64,000 bases of DNA from Pseudoalteromonas sp. N1230-9. GTDB lineage: Bacteria > Pseudomonadota > Gammaproteobacteria > Enterobacterales > Alteromonadaceae. Both the position numbers and the translations under genes were made by a program. Of the stretch, positions 63,443-64,000 are shown piece by piece. The notes below the pieces were generated by a model. That model did not search any database. It was not told where the DNA came from and saw only the letters and a list, made by a program, of their open reading frames with translations. The DNA is taken from contig NZ_CP090419.1 in NCBI RefSeq assembly GCF_032716425.1, forward strand, positions 1,800,001 through 1,864,000, written 5' to 3'. Numbering within the stretch: the stretch's first letter is position 1; every line of letters starts with the position of its first letter.

Positions 63443-64000
63443 TTACAGAGCGGTTTCTAGCTCTGGTAACACATCAAATAGATCAGCAACTAAACCATAG
63501 TCAGCGACTTGGAAAATTGGCGCATCAGGATCTTTATTGATGGCAACAATCACTTTTGAGTCTTTCATACCCGCTAAGTGTTGAATTGCACCACTAATAC
63601 CCACAGCAATATATAAATCTGGGGCAACAATTTTACCGGTTTGACCGACTTGCATATCGTTCGGTACAAAGCCCGCATCAACAGCAGCACGTGAAGCGCC
63701 AATGGCTGCACCAAGTTTATCGGCAATACCATTTAGTAGTGCAAAGTTTTCACCATTTTGCATACCGCGGCCACCTGAAATAACCACAGGTGCTGCCGTT
63801 AGCTCAGGGCGCTCTGATTCAGTTTGTTCTTCTGATACAAACTCACTCAAGCCAACTGAACCTTTACCCGTAACACTTGTTACAGACACTGGTGCTTGCT
63901 CTGATGAAACATCAAAGCTACTGGCACGAACGGTAATCACCTTTTTGCTATCAAGCGATTTAACTGTCGCAATTGCATTACCAGCATAAATAGGACGCTT
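63443..64000 (-). CDS. etfA: Electron transfer flavoprotein alpha subunit, C-terminal part (cut by window edge)
   Basis: The frame is open to base 64000, so about 185 codons of a roughly 310-residue protein are visible. The C-terminal FAD-binding domain is clear: [49 protein letters not shown] and [20 protein letters not shown]. EtfA pairs with EtfB to carry electrons from acyl-CoA and other dehydrogenases to the ubiquinone pool. The start, and etfB if adjacent, lie outside the window. Confidence 0.93.
   Translation of the reverse strand, partial: KRPIYAGNAIATVKSLDSKKVITVRASSFDVSSEQAPVSVTSVTGKGSVGLSEFVSEEQTESERPELTAAPVVISGGRGMQNGENFALLNGIADKLGAAIGASRAAVDAGFVPNDMQVGQTGKIVAPDLYIAVGISGAIQHLAGMKDSKVIVAINKDPDAPIFQVADYGLVADLFDVLPELETAL

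Noticed and set aside
1..64000. tRNA, rRNA, CRISPR array, integron or intact insertion sequence
   Set aside because: No cloverleaf-like segment, ribosomal RNA stretch, spaced repeat array, integrase or transposase frame was recognised in reading both strands.

Overview
The window looks like a chromosomal segment of a marine gammaproteobacterium of the Alteromonadales, most likely Pseudoalteromonas. The DNA is AT-rich. Housekeeping proteins (MaeA, YbiT, AsnS, PurE/PurK, the biotin enzymes) are close to their enterobacterial counterparts. The gene content (rhombosortase, DUF3859, a TgpA/DUF58/MoxR operon, a syp-type polysaccharide locus) fits that group. I saw no rRNA, tRNA, CRISPR array, intact insertion sequence or prophage. 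The assignment rests on gene content, not on a database search.

Bases 1-19140 hold an exopolysaccharide/biofilm locus that matches the Vibrio fischeri syp (symbiosis polysaccharide) locus gene by gene, but in permuted order. The block runs sypL-M-N-O-P-(QR fused), then sypA-B-C-D-E-G, then an inward-facing glycosyltransferase, a stand-alone Hpt protein, a YvcK/CofD-like gene and a hybrid histidine kinase. No sypF lies between sypE and sypG. The separate HK-REC protein and Hpt protein together have the domains expected of SypF. Sigma-54-type promoter sequences lie ahead of sypA and sypO, as expected for control by the sigma-54 activator SypG.

Bases 19191-24724 (minus strand) form one operon: a REC-only response regulator, a MoxR ATPase, a DUF58 protein, a TgpA-like transglutaminase and a Na+/H+ antiporter-like carrier. 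Bases 24725-27458 are an AT-rich accessory patch with a lone HNH nuclease, a membrane protein whose layout recalls AbiC-type phage-exclusion proteins, and gene remnants.

Bases 27459-44700 carry mixed functions: an ABC-F ATPase, a PPP-family phosphatase with a degenerate first motif, MiaE, a MAPEG / periplasmic-binding / sulfotransferase cluster, DUF2254, SIMPL, malic enzyme MaeA, gamma-glutamyltransferase, rhombosortase, an S9 peptidase, a secreted endonuclease/phosphatase-family protein, a YeiH exporter and a DUF2798 protein.

Bases 44836-64000 carry purEK, ybiT (apparently with an Ile start codon), a TetR regulator with tandem operators, a porin, a group of small stress/unknown genes, htpX, the divergent bioA / bioBFCD cluster with a recognisable BirA operator, asnS, a PstS-like binding protein and the 3' part of etfA, cut by the window edge.
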